NCBI GenBank assembly: GCA_945860545.1
Contig: CAMAQM010000003.1
Location: forward strand, 59,925 to 123,924
DNA: 64,000 nt
Direction: 5' to 3'
Origin: Bifidobacterium breve
GTDB taxonomy: Bacteria > Actinomycetota > Acidimicrobiia > Acidimicrobiales > Acidimicrobilacustridaceae
The position numbers were made by a program, and so were the translations under genes. Below, piece by piece: positions 31,151 through 39,679 of the stretch. A model generated the notes under the pieces. That model searched no databases, was not told the DNA's origin, and was given only the letters and a program-made list of their open reading frames with translations. The stretch's first letter is position 1; each line of letters begins with the position of its first letter.

Positions 31151-34100
31151 GCCCACCTCGGTAACGGCTCGTCTCCGCCAATCGTCACTGCGCGACTGGT
31201 GGACGGTTGCGCTGTCGGCCGCGCTCATCTACCTGCCGTTGTTGCTCACCGCCCCGGGCAAGGTCGGGGCCGACACCAAGACGTACCTGTACCTCGACCC
31301 CGGTCGGCTCCTCGCCGATGCGCCCTACATCTGGCACGACCGGATCGGTCTGGGGACCGTGACCCACCAGAACATCGGGTACCTGTTCCCCATTGGGCCC
31401 TTCTACTGGATCGCCGAGACCATTGGACTCCCCGACTGGTTCGCCCAACGCCTGTGGCTGGGCAGCATCCTGTTCGGGGCGGCGCTTGGTGTCCGCTACC
31501 TGTTGCGGACGCTCGAACCAGCGCGGAAGTGGCCAAACTCGGCGGTGCTCGTGGCCATGCTGGCCTACGCGCTCAGCCCCTACGTCCTCGCCTACACAGC
31601 GCGAATCTCAGTGATCTTGTTGCCGTGGGCTGCGCTCCCCTGGCTCATCGCCCTCACGGCACGTTCCGTGCGCTTCGGTGGCTGGCGCTACCCGGCGTGG
31701 TTCGCGTTCGCGGTGCTGGTGGTAGGCGGTATCAACGCCACTGCGCTCATCCTCGTCGGCGTCGGTCCTCTGGCTTGGATGGTCTACGCCGTGGCGGTCG
31801 AGCGGGAGGCAACGGTTCGTCAGGCGCTCGCCGCAGCGGTGCGGATCGGGGCGCTCACCCTGGCCACGTCGTTGTGGTGGATCGCCGGACTGTTCATTCA
31901 GGGCACTCACGGACTGCCGGTGATCCGGTACACCGAGACGTTCCGCACCGTGTCGGAGGCGTCCACCGCCCCTGAGGTGTTGCGGGGTCTCGGGTACTGG
32001 TTCTTCTACGGCAGCGACAAGCTCGGTCCCTGGATCGAACCCAGTGTCACGTTCACCACGAACCTGCCTGCGTTGGCGTTGTCGTTCGCCCTGCCGCTCG
32101 CCGGGCTCGCCGCGTTGGTGGTTGTGCGCTGGCGCCACCGGGGGATCTTCGCCGTGATTGCCGCCCTTGGCGGGTTGATCGCCGTGGGTGGCCATCCGTG
32201 GGAGGAAGGGTCGTGGCTCGGCCAGTGGTTCACCACGTTCACCCGCAGCGACGCCGGCCTCGCTCTTCGCTCCACCCCCCGTGCCGTGCCGTTGGTCGCG
32301 CTCACCATGGCGGTCTTGTTGGCGAGCGGTGTCGCCGCCGTCGGCACCGCGCTCGAGCGTTCGCGCCCCCGACTGGCCGGGTTCGCCGCCGGGATCGTGG
32401 TGATCGCCATCGTCGCCAACATGTCCCCCCTGTGGTCGGGCCAGATGGTGGCCGACAATCTCCAGCGCGACGAAGAGATCCCCTCGTGGTGGGAGGACGC
32501 CGTCGCCGCCGTGGACGCCGGGGACAAGCGTTACCGGGTGCTCGAGGTTCCCGGCACGGACTTCGCCTCGTACCGGTGGGGAAACACGGTGGACCCCGTC
32601 ACCCCGGGCCTCACTGACCGGCCCTGGGCGGCGAGGGAACTGTTCCAGTACGGGTCGGCGCAGTCCGCCAACCTCCTCAATGCCATCGATCGCCGCTTCC
32701 ATGAGGACACCCTCGACCCCTCCGCGGTTGCCCCGGTGGCGCGCCTGATGGGGGTCAGCGAGATCCTCGTGCGATCCGATCTTCAGTACGAGCGCTACCG
32801 CATCGCGAGACCGCGTCTGCTGTGGGACCAGCTGCTGGGCGCTCCGGGACTTGGCACGCCGATCGGTTTTGGGCCCACTACCCCCAACATCGCCGACCCG
32901 TCCCAACCCCTCGTCGACGAGATCGAACTGGCCACCGACCCCGCTCTGCCCAACCCACCGGCGGTGGCACTGGTGCCCGTCGACGACCCCGTACCGGTGC
33001 TGCGGACCGTCACCGCGAGGAACCCAATGGTGCTCTCCGGCGACGGGGAGGGTGTCGTCGACGCCGCCGGCGCCGGTCTGCTGAGCGCCAACCAACTGCT
33101 TCTCTACAGCGCATGGGCTTCGTCCACTGGCGGTGACCCGGCGCTGATTAAGGACGCGCTGGGGCGGGGGGCGGACCTGGTGGTCACCGACACGAACCGC
33201 AGGCGTGCGGCGCGTTGGGGAACCCTGCGAGAGAACAACGGGTACACGGAATTCGCCGGTGAGGAGTCGCTGCGCTACGACCCCACCGACCAGCGCCTCG
33301 ACGTGTTCCCCGGGTCCGGCGACGACACCCGCACGCTGACCGTCGTACGCCCTCGTGACGGCGCCATCGCCGCCTCGGCCCGGGCCACCGCGTGGGGCAA
33401 CCCCATCACGCTCACCCCCGACGACCGACCCATGGCGGCGCTCGACGGTGACCCGACCACCGCGTGGCGTGTCGGGGCGATCGACGACCCCGTGGGTGAA
33501 CGTCTCGTCATTGACCTCACCGCCCCGGTCACCACCGACCGACTTACCCTGCTCCAGCCGACGACGCTGAGTCGGAACCGGTGGATCACCGAAGCACGCA
33601 TCTTCCTGCGCAACGGCGACGGGCCGACCACCACCGTGACGGCACCGCTCACCGATGCATCCCGCGATCCTCAGGCAGGTGGGGAGGTCATCACCTTCCC
33701 GGCCACCACGTTCGACCACGTCGAGATCGAGGTGGTGGCGACCAACGTCGGCCCCCGGATTCGCTACGACGGCCAGAGCAGCGTCGGGTTCGCCGAGGTC
33801 GGCATCGATGGGGTGGCCACCATCGAGTTGGTGCGGCCCCCCACCGACCTTCTCGACGCTGTCGGTGCAGACTCGCTCGCCCACCGTCTGATCTACCTGT
33901 TCAGCCGGTTGCGGTCGAACCCTGCCGAACCCGTCCGGGGTGACCCCGAGACCGCGGTGCGTCGCCTGGTGACCGTGCCTGCCGGGCGGTCGTTCTCCGT
34001 GGCCGGGGAGGCCCGCATCTCGGCGTTCCTCCCCGATGAGCGCATCGACGAACTCTTGGGACTTCCCGCCGCCTCCGCCGGCGGAGTCACCGCCCGCTCC

Positions 34101-35624
34101 AGTGAGCGCCTGCCCGGCAGCGTGGTGCACCGTGCGTCCGCCGCGCTCGACGGTGACCCCACCACCTTCTGGCTGAGCCCGTTCGAGCAGCGAGGAGAGG
34201 TGTGGCTCGACTACACCTTCGCCTCCCCGACCACCCTCGACAGTGCCGACCTCGTGGTGCTGACCGACGGGCGGCACTCGGTTCCCACCCGGGTGCGGGT
34301 TGAGGCCCGACAGGCTGATGGCACCATGTCGACCGTGACGGTCGTCGGCCTCCCTGAGGTTGCGGACTCCACGGAACCCAACGCCGTGACTCGTCTCGCG
34401 GTGCCCTTCCCCGGTCCCGTCACCACCACCGAACTGCGGGTGGTCGTCGAGGAGATGCGTCAGATGACCACCAAGGACTGGTACTCGAACCTCCCGGTGG
34501 TCATGCCCGTCGGGGTGGCCGAGGTGGACCTTGCCGGGGTGCAGGTGACCGCGCCGCAAGGCCCCCTCGACACCGGGTGCCGAGATGACCTGCTCACCAT
34601 CGACGACGCTCCGGTCCCATTGCGGATAACCGGAACGGTGGAGGACGCCGTTGCTCGTCGAGGCCTTGACGTCACCGCTTGTGCCGAGGTCACACTCCCG
34701 ACCGGCGAGTCGGTCCTTGAAGCCACCGACGGTCGCACCACCGGGTTCGATCTGGATCAGATCCGGATCGCTTCCGACGTCGGGGGTGCGTCACTTGCCC
34801 CCGACGCCCTGCCGCGCCAGCTCCCCGAAGGCCCTGCGGCGACGGTTGACGCCAACGGACGGGTCCAAACCACCGGGACCATCGACGGTGGCGCCGACGG
34901 GGCCTACTGGGTCGTGCAGGGGCAGTCGTGGAGCGACGGCTGGGTCGCAGAGGTGAACGGCGAGACTCTGGGGACACCCGTCCTCGTTGACGGCTTCGCC
35001 AACGGATGGCTGGTCGCATCCCCTGGTGAGGGTGCGGTGGCGTTCAGTGTCACGTGGACCCCCCAGCGCGTCGTGTGGGCTGCTCTTGGGATCTCGGCCG
35101 TTGCGGCGGTGATCACCGTGATTCTCGGGTTCGTCGGGGTCCGCCGACGACGCGACGCAGTGCACCGCCCCGATGCGGGCCAGCCGGATCTCCCCACCCC
35201 TGACTGGGTACCGTGGTTGACCCGTCCGGGTTGGTGGCTGTCTGGCACGTGGGTGACCGCAGGAGTCGTCGGGCTGCTCGCCACGGTGGCAGCCGCCCTG
35301 AATCTTCCCGCCGGCTTCGTGTGGGTGGCACCCCTGATCGGGATCGTCGGTGCCGGCGCTCTGCGATGGGGAACGGTCCGAAACCTTCCGGCACTGTTGG
35401 CATGGACCGCACTGGCCGTGGCTGGCGGATTCACCTGGATTCAGCAGTACCGGTACCGCTACCCATCGGACTTTGACTGGCCGGCGTCATTTGAGCGGGC
35501 CCACGTCGTCGGAGTGGTGGCGATCCTCGCCATCGGCTTGAGCGGCGTGCTCGACCTCATTGGACGGTGGCGACGCAGCCGGTCGTCCACACCGCCGGAG
35601 CGGTCAGCCTCCACCGGAACGTAA
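31140..35624 (+). CDS. aftD: AftD-like alpha-(1->3)-arabinofuranosyltransferase family protein
   Basis: This is the largest gene in the window, 1494 residues. The first ~430 residues are a GT-C membrane domain whose early loop holds GADTKTYLYLDPGRLL, the acidic motif of AftD/DUF3367 proteins. A long extracytoplasmic part follows with two discoidin-like (F5/8 type C) carbohydrate-binding modules, about residues 740-873 (AALDGDPTTAWR) and 982-1103 (AALDGDPTTFWL). The C-terminus has further spans (about 1310-1475). In mycobacteria AftD adds alpha-1,3 arabinofuranose branches to arabinogalactan and lipoarabinomannan. The sequence supports the family; the substrate in this organism is inferred. 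GTG 31140 overlaps the GT4 gene by 11 bases. Confidence 0.87.
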   Translation: MAVEPTSVTARLRQSSLRDWWTVALSAALIYLPLLLTAPGKVGADTKTYLYLDPGRLLADAPYIWHDRIGLGTVTHQNIGYLFPIGPFYWIAETIGLPDWFAQRLWLGSILFGAALGVRYLLRTLEPARKWPNSAVLVAMLAYALSPYVLAYTARISVILLPWAALPWLIALTARSVRFGGWRYPAWFAFAVLVVGGINATALILVGVGPLAWMVYAVAVEREATVRQALAAAVRIGALTLATSLWWIAGLFIQGTHGLPVIRYTETFRTVSEASTAPEVLRGLGYWFFYGSDKLGPWIEPSVTFTTNLPALALSFALPLAGLAALVVVRWRHRGIFAVIAALGGLIAVGGHPWEEGSWLGQWFTTFTRSDAGLALRSTPRAVPLVALTMAVLLASGVAAVGTALERSRPRLAGFAAGIVVIAIVANMSPLWSGQMVADNLQRDEEIPSWWEDAVAAVDAGDKRYRVLEVPGTDFASYRWGNTVDPVTPGLTDRPWAARELFQYGSAQSANLLNAIDRRFHEDTLDPSAVAPVARLMGVSEILVRSDLQYERYRIARPRLLWDQLLGAPGLGTPIGFGPTTPNIADPSQPLVDEIELATDPALPNPPAVALVPVDDPVPVLRTVTARNPMVLSGDGEGVVDAAGAGLLSANQLLLYSAWASSTGGDPALIKDALGRGADLVVTDTNRRRAARWGTLRENNGYTEFAGEESLRYDPTDQRLDVFPGSGDDTRTLTVVRPRDGAIAASARATAWGNPITLTPDDRPMAALDGDPTTAWRVGAIDDPVGERLVIDLTAPVTTDRLTLLQPTTLSRNRWITEARIFLRNGDGPTTTVTAPLTDASRDPQAGGEVITFPATTFDHVEIEVVATNVGPRIRYDGQSSVGFAEVGIDGVATIELVRPPTDLLDAVGADSLAHRLIYLFSRLRSNPAEPVRGDPETAVRRLVTVPAGRSFSVAGEARISAFLPDERIDELLGLPAASAGGVTARSSERLPGSVVHRASAALDGDPTTFWLSPFEQRGEVWLDYTFASPTTLDSADLVVLTDGRHSVPTRVRVEARQADGTMSTVTVVGLPEVADSTEPNAVTRLAVPFPGPVTTTELRVVVEEMRQMTTKDWYSNLPVVMPVGVAEVDLAGVQVTAPQGPLDTGCRDDLLTIDDAPVPLRITGTVEDAVARRGLDVTACAEVTLPTGESVLEATDGRTTGFDLDQIRIASDVGGASLAPDALPRQLPEGPAATVDANGRVQTTGTIDGGADGAYWVVQGQSWSDGWVAEVNGETLGTPVLVDGFANGWLVASPGEGAVAFSVTWTPQRVVWAALGISAVAAVITVILGFVGVRRRRDAVHRPDAGQPDLPTPDWVPWLTRPGWWLSGTWVTAGVVGLLATVAAALNLPAGFVWVAPLIGIVGAGALRWGTVRNLPALLAWTALAVAGGFTWIQQYRYRYPSDFDWPASFERAHVVGVVAILAIGLSGVLDLIGRWRRSRSSTPPERSASTGT

Positions 35625-36293
35625 ACGGCCGGTCGGGTCCTCGACGCCGGTGAACTGGCCCTGCACCGAGGTGCCGGCCGCCACGACGAGATCGAGCACG
35701 ATCTCTTCCACCTCCGCCCACGTGGACGCCCGCAGGCCGCCGAGCGAACGGTTGTAGGGCTGGTCGAAGACGATCACCGGGTTGCCGGTTGCCCGCAGAG
35801 CCTCGACGTTGTGCGGAGCGTCCTCCACGTAGGCATTGGCCTCAACCTGCGGTTTGTTGCCCAACAGGCAGAGGTCCCGGTACGGGATGCCGTGCTCGTC
35901 GAGCCAGGCCACCGTGTCGCTCACCGCCACCTGATGTCCCCAGTTGGCGTAGAGGCGGTGGGTGATCAGCCGGATCCACACCCCGGCGTCCGACAGTCGC
36001 CACAACGCCTCGGCCACACCGTCGAGTACCGGCATCGTCCGAAACATCCGGTATTCGAGTACCGCCTTGCGGTGGATCCGCATGAAGGCCTCATCGTCGA
36101 CTCCCCACGCGTGGTAGTCCCACGACTCCTGTGGGCCCAACGTTGCCGGGTCGACGTTCAACTCGGCGGCCACGACGCTACGGAACGCCGCCTCGTGGTC
36201 ACCACAGACGCCGTCGAGGTCGACGCCGAGAATGAAGGCGCCATCGTGATCGGCACCCTCAGCAGCATCCTGGTGTGTTCGGTCACGTGCCAT
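35604..36293 (-). CDS. HAD-superfamily 5'-nucleotidase (5'(3')-deoxyribonucleotidase-like)
   Basis: This 229-residue protein has the HAD motif I LGVDLDGVCGDH with nucleophile and acid Asp (about residue 24), motif II LITHR (about residue 109), and a later KPQVEANAYVEDAPHNVEALR segment supplying the Lys and acidic metal ligands. The layout fits the NT5C deoxyribonucleotidase branch. ATG 36293 is 6 bases downstream of TAGGGT (leaderless). Its last 21 bases overlap the end of the convergent AftD-like gene. The 53-base gap to the divergent dehydrogenase holds both promoters. Confidence 0.8.
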   Translation of the reverse strand: MARDRTHQDAAEGADHDGAFILGVDLDGVCGDHEAAFRSVVAAELNVDPATLGPQESWDYHAWGVDDEAFMRIHRKAVLEYRMFRTMPVLDGVAEALWRLSDAGVWIRLITHRLYANWGHQVAVSDTVAWLDEHGIPYRDLCLLGNKPQVEANAYVEDAPHNVEALRATGNPVIVFDQPYNRSLGGLRASTWAEVEEIVLDLVVAAGTSVQGQFTGVEDPTGRLRSGGG

Positions 36294-36299
36294 AGCCAG

Positions 36300-36305
36300 A
36301 CCCTA
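36300..36305 (-). promoter_or_regulatory. -10 box TAGGGT, leaderless HAD phosphatase
   Basis: On the minus strand TAGGGT ends 6 bases before ATG 36293. It is 29 bp from the divergent TACGAT box. Confidence 0.6.
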
Positions 36306-36334
36306 CCGAGCGCCCGTGACATCCCGCCCGGACC

Positions 36335-36340
36335 TACGAT
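36335..36340 (+). promoter_or_regulatory. -10 box TACGAT, leaderless MDR dehydrogenase
   Basis: TACGAT ends 6 bases before GTG 36347, with no ribosome-binding site. Confidence 0.6.
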
Positions 36341-36346
36341 GCATCC

Positions 36347-37333
36347 GTGCATTCATCCCGGGACACGACTCATCAGACGGCATGGATCGTGAACGAGTTC
36401 GGAGACCCCGCCGAGGTCCTCACGCACGCCACCACCGACGTGCCGACCCCCCGAGACGGACAGACCCTCGTTGAAGTACGGACCAGCGGCGTCAATTTCG
36501 CCGACGGCCTCGTCTGTGAGGGCACCTACCAGCACCAACCCTCCCCCCCACTGGTCCCCGGCATTGAGGTGGTCGGGGTGATCGCCGGCACCTCCCAACG
36601 AGTGGTCGGTACCACCGTTGGCGGTCACGGCGCGTGGGCACAGTTCGCCTTGGCCCGTGAGGCGGATCTGTTCCCCATCAGCGACGAGGTCGACGACGCG
36701 ACCGCTGCGGCCAGCCACGTCGTGTTCCAAACAGCGTGGATCGCCCTGCACCACCGGGCGCGTCTGTCTGCCGGGGACACCGTGGTCGTTCAGGCCGCAG
36801 CGGGGGCGACAGGGTCAGCTGCCCTGCAGGTGGCCCTCGACGCGGGGGCCACGGTCGTCGGGGTCGCTGGGGGGCCCGACAAGGTCGCCGCCATCCGCGC
36901 CGCGGGGGCGCATCTCGCCCTCGATCACCGCAGCGATGACGTGGTGGCCGCCGTACGCGACCTCACCGGGGGGCGTGGCGCCGACATCGCCTATGACCCG
37001 GTTGGTTCCGCCACCCTTGAGACCTCACGACGTTGTCTCAGCTTTGAGGGACGACTGCTCGTGATGGGTTTTGCCAGCGGGGGTCCTGCACCCATGGTGG
37101 CGGCGAACCACTTGTTGGTGAGAAACCTTGACGTCGTTGGGGTGGCCTGGCCGGCCTACCGCGATCATCGACCCGACCTCGTCGCCGACGCCCAGAGGTC
37201 GATTGACACCCGACTGGCGGACGGACGCTTCGCTCCGCTTGTGGCTGGCGTCCGTCCGATGTCCGAGGCCGGCGACGCCTTGGGCGATCTCCGCTCGGGA
37301 ACCACGGTCGGCAAATGGGTGCTCAGGAACTGA
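36347..37333 (+). CDS. zinc-type alcohol dehydrogenase-like (quinone oxidoreductase, MDR) protein
   Basis: This 328-residue MDR protein has the GroES-like N-terminal domain (VEVRTSGVNFADGLVCEGTYQ, PLVPGIEVVGVI) and a Rossmann NADPH site, VVVQAAAGATGSAALQVALDAGATVVG (about residues 145-171). The quinone-oxidoreductase form (AAGATGSAA and no catalytic-zinc cysteines) suggests an NADPH:quinone reductase or enoyl reductase without zinc. The substrate is not known. The GTG start is fixed by the TACGAT box. The 3' end overlaps the convergent Gfo/Idh/MocA gene by 11 bases. Confidence 0.88.
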   Translation: MHSSRDTTHQTAWIVNEFGDPAEVLTHATTDVPTPRDGQTLVEVRTSGVNFADGLVCEGTYQHQPSPPLVPGIEVVGVIAGTSQRVVGTTVGGHGAWAQFALAREADLFPISDEVDDATAAASHVVFQTAWIALHHRARLSAGDTVVVQAAAGATGSAALQVALDAGATVVGVAGGPDKVAAIRAAGAHLALDHRSDDVVAAVRDLTGGRGADIAYDPVGSATLETSRRCLSFEGRLLVMGFASGGPAPMVAANHLLVRNLDVVGVAWPAYRDHRPDLVADAQRSIDTRLADGRFAPLVAGVRPMSEAGDALGDLRSGTTVGKWVLRN

Positions 37334-38453
37334 CCTCGACCCAGGCCCCGGCGTCAGTCGCCGAGCGGTAAGCGGCGTCGACGAGCACGTGGGCCCGCAG
37401 GGCATCAGCGACTGAGGGTGTGGCTGGACGCCCCGCAGCGACGGACTCGATGAACCCTGCGTCGGGATAGCGGAGGCGACAGCCCCGCTCGAGCAGGTGC
37501 CGGACCAGGTCCCGACCGGCCAGCACGTCGTCAGGGGTGTGCTCCCCCCGACGCCACGCCGGCACGCCGTCGTCCACGATCACCTCACCCGGTTCGGCGA
37601 CCTGTCCGCCCGCCAGGAGGGCGTCAGCCTCGTCAATGTCCGCCTCGGGCGTCCGCTGCACCCGCACCGGTCCGGCAAGGTCCCCTTCGAGGGCGTACCA
37701 CCCCCGACGGCGAAACACCTCCAGTCGCCGGCCGCTGGGACGGCCCAGCACGTCGTGCCACACCGAGATGAGGTGCGCCGTCGCTCCTGAGGCGAATTCG
37801 AGGTGCACCCCGGCCACGTCCTCGATGCCCTCGATCCCGTGTCGTTGCGAGGTTCGGGCACTGAGTGCACTGACTGGCCCGAACAGCCACTCGAGCAGGT
37901 CGAGGTCGTGGATCGAGTGTTCAATGAGCGTTCCCGCACCGGCACGAGCCGGGTCGGCACGCCACCGAGACCCGTAGATTCCCCGGACGGGCAGGTACTG
38001 ATCGTCACGGAACACCACGGTGAGTACCTCGCCGTCGGCAGGGTCGTCGACAAGGGTGCGGAGATAGCGAAACGCTGGCGAGTCCCGCAGCACGAGTCCC
38101 ACCTGGTTGATCACCCCGGCCGACGCCACCGTGTCTGCCACGAGGCGCGCCGCCTCGAGGTCAACACCGAGCGGCTTCTCGCAGAACACGGCCCGCCCTG
38201 CCCGTGCAACGGCCTCGACCAGACGGGGGTGCTCGGAAGTCCACGTGCAGACGTACACGGCGTCGGAACCGTCGATCACCTCGCTCTCGGTTGCTGCCAC
38301 CGCACCACCGTGTCGCAGGGCGAACGATGCGGCACGCGACGAATCCGGGTCGAACACCGGACCGAATGCAGCGTCGGCACCGGAGACCTCGAGCATCGTG
38401 GCGTGACTCTCGGCGATGAACCCGGCACCAAGAAAACCCACCGTCACGGTCAT
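37323..38453 (-). CDS. Gfo/Idh/MocA family NAD(P)-dependent oxidoreductase
   Basis: This 376-residue protein has the N-terminal dinucleotide fold VTVGFLGAGFIAESHATML, then DAVYVCTWTSEHPRLVEAVARAGRAVFCEKPLGVD with the family EKP motif (Lys is catalytic, about residue 93). The C-terminal alpha/beta domain has AGTLIEHSIHDLDLLEWLFG, whose conserved His/Asp bind the sugar substrate. Members oxidise or reduce sugars, inositols and related polyols; the substrate is undetermined. ATG 38453 lies 6 bases after TAGCGT, and the divergent gene starts only 35 bases away. Confidence 0.9.
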   Translation of the reverse strand: MTVTVGFLGAGFIAESHATMLEVSGADAAFGPVFDPDSSRAASFALRHGGAVAATESEVIDGSDAVYVCTWTSEHPRLVEAVARAGRAVFCEKPLGVDLEAARLVADTVASAGVINQVGLVLRDSPAFRYLRTLVDDPADGEVLTVVFRDDQYLPVRGIYGSRWRADPARAGAGTLIEHSIHDLDLLEWLFGPVSALSARTSQRHGIEGIEDVAGVHLEFASGATAHLISVWHDVLGRPSGRRLEVFRRRGWYALEGDLAGPVRVQRTPEADIDEADALLAGGQVAEPGEVIVDDGVPAWRRGEHTPDDVLAGRDLVRHLLERGCRLRYPDAGFIESVAAGRPATPSVADALRAHVLVDAAYRSATDAGAWVEVSS

Positions 38454-38459
38454 GTCGGG

Positions 38460-38465
38460 ACGCTA
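38460..38465 (-). promoter_or_regulatory. -10 box TAGCGT, leaderless Gfo/Idh/MocA gene
   Basis: On the minus strand TAGCGT ends 6 bases before ATG 38453. The divergent TAGGGT box is only 9 bp away. Confidence 0.6.
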
Positions 38466-38474
38466 CCTTCCCGC

Positions 38475-38480
38475 TAGGGT
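38475..38480 (+). promoter_or_regulatory. -10 box TAGGGT, leaderless two-span membrane protein
   Basis: TAGGGT ends 7 bases before GTG 38488, which sets the start of a frame open further upstream. Its expected -35 region overlaps the start of the divergent gene. Confidence 0.6.
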
Positions 38481-38487
38481 GCCGCCG

Positions 38488-38766
38488 GTGGAGGACCTCG
38501 GCAGGATCGGCTGGGAACTTGTGGCGGTGAGCCTTGCCGCCATCCCTCTCGGCATTTCGCTCTGGGCACTTCTCGACATCGCACGGCGGCCTGCGTGGGC
38601 GTGGGGACTCAGTGGCCGGAACCAGGTCGGCTGGATGGCGGCAGTAATGGTGGGGATCTGTTCGGTTATCGGAGGCCTGGTGATTTCCGGCTGGTACCTC
38701 CTGTGGATCCGCCCGGTCGTCAAGGCCGCCGAGGAGGGCCGCATCACACCCCCGACACGGGGATGA
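38488..38766 (+). CDS. small two-span membrane protein
   Basis: This 92-residue protein has two hydrophobic spans (about residues 9-30 and 48-72), with RRPAWAWGLSGRNQVGW between them and a short charged tail. The W-x-W..R..W pattern between the spans resembles PLDc_N or other short actinobacterial membrane modules, but no function can be assigned. GTG 38488 is chosen because of the TAGGGT box 7 bases before it; the upstream part of the frame lies in the divergent promoter and the opposite gene. Confidence 0.7.
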   Translation: MEDLGRIGWELVAVSLAAIPLGISLWALLDIARRPAWAWGLSGRNQVGWMAAVMVGICSVIGGLVISGWYLLWIRPVVKAAEEGRITPPTRG

Positions 38767-38817
38767 GCCCGAGGGGCCGTTGGTCACCAATCCCCTGCAT
38801 CGCCCCCGTCGGCCCGC

Positions 38818-38823
38818 TAAGGT
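38818..38823 (+). promoter_or_regulatory. -10 box TAAGGT before the GWW-tagged membrane protein
   Basis: TAAGGT lies 48 bases before ATG 38872, leaving a leader of about 40 bases that contains AGGAG (38860-38864). Confidence 0.4.
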
Positions 38824-38871
38824 CCGCGTGTACCTCCGGCAGCGATGCCGTCAAACTTCAGGAGCGAGCAC

Positions 38872-39588
38872 ATGAGCGACACCCCACAGGGCCCAGGATG
38901 GTGGCAGGCCTCCGACGGCAAGTTCTACCCGCCTGAACAGGCCCCCGCCGAACGACCACAGGCGCCAGGTGGTGTCCCCGCCTCGGGCGTCGACATCGGT
39001 GCGGCCATCACCTACGGCTGGAACAAGTTCGTCCAGTACATCGGTCAGATCATCATCATTTTGCTGGTGATCCTCGGCGTGAACATCGTCGTGCAGATCG
39101 TCGCCAACTCGATCGGGCGCAACAGTCTGGGCAGCACCATCGCCGGCTTCGTGATCTCGATCCTCGGCATCCTCATCTCCTACATCCTCGCCGCCGGCAT
39201 CATCCGTGCCGCTCTGGCGGTGACCCGGGGTGAGGAACCGAGTGCGTCGATGCTGTTCCAGACCGATCATCTGGCGAGTTACGTGATCGCCTCGATCCTG
39301 GTGTCGCTGCTGACCTTCGTCGGCCTGTTCGTCTTTTGCATCGGCGCCATCGTCGTGGCGATCTTCACCTTCTTCTACGGCTTCTACGTCATCGATCGTG
39401 GCGACGCCCCGGTCGAATCGATCCAGAACAGTTTCAGCCTGGTGAAGAACAACTTCGGCGGGGTCCTCGGCTTCGTCATCATCGCCGTGGTGCTGAACCT
39501 GGTCACCTGCGGCCTCGCCTATGGCGTGACCTACATCGCCGGCGCCTACGTCTACCGGACCCTCAACGGGGAGCCCGTGGCCGCCTGA
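38872..39588 (+). CDS. polytopic membrane protein with N-terminal GWW..DGK.YPPE tag
   Basis: This 238-residue protein begins with a hydrophilic segment carrying GPGWWQASDGKFYPPEQ, followed by a Pro/Ala-rich linker and then about five hydrophobic spans in a DUF975-like arrangement (AITYGWNKFVQYIGQIIIILL, then two long glycine-rich spans, then FYGFYVIDRGDAPVESIQNSFSLVKNNFG before the last span). The tag resembles the DUF2510 Trp-rich motif of actinobacterial membrane proteins. ATG 38872 has AGGAG 7 bases before it. A strong terminator follows. Function is unknown. Confidence 0.8.
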   Translation: MSDTPQGPGWWQASDGKFYPPEQAPAERPQAPGGVPASGVDIGAAITYGWNKFVQYIGQIIIILLVILGVNIVVQIVANSIGRNSLGSTIAGFVISILGILISYILAAGIIRAALAVTRGEEPSASMLFQTDHLASYVIASILVSLLTFVGLFVFCIGAIVVAIFTFFYGFYVIDRGDAPVESIQNSFSLVKNNFGGVLGFVIIAVVLNLVTCGLAYGVTYIAGAYVYRTLNGEPVAA

Positions 39589-39610
39589 CGCCAACATCTC
39601 GAACGTGTCG

Positions 39611-39640
39611 AACCCCGTCCCGCACCTGCGGGGCGGGGTT
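39611..39640 (+). terminator. Rho-independent-type terminator after the membrane protein
   Basis: AACCCCGTCCCGC (39611-39623) pairs along all 13 positions with GCGGGGCGGGGTT (39628-39640), one pair being G-T, around the loop ACCT. CTTCG follows instead of a long T-run, common in GC-rich genomes. Confidence 0.7.
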
Positions 39641-39666
39641 CTTCGCGTCCGGGGGGACCTCGCCGG

Positions 39667-39672
39667 TAGTCT
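39667..39672 (+). promoter_or_regulatory. -10 box TAGTCT, leaderless aminopeptidase
   Basis: TAGTCT ends 7 bases before ATG 39680, with no Shine-Dalgarno site. Confidence 0.55.
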
Positions 39673-39679
39673 GTGACCC

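Noticed and set aside
31608..34559. 983-residue open frame on the minus strand opposite the AftD-like gene
   Set aside because: It is a by-product of high GC third positions: Arg/Gly/His-rich, no recognisable domain, and wholly opposite a well-supported gene.
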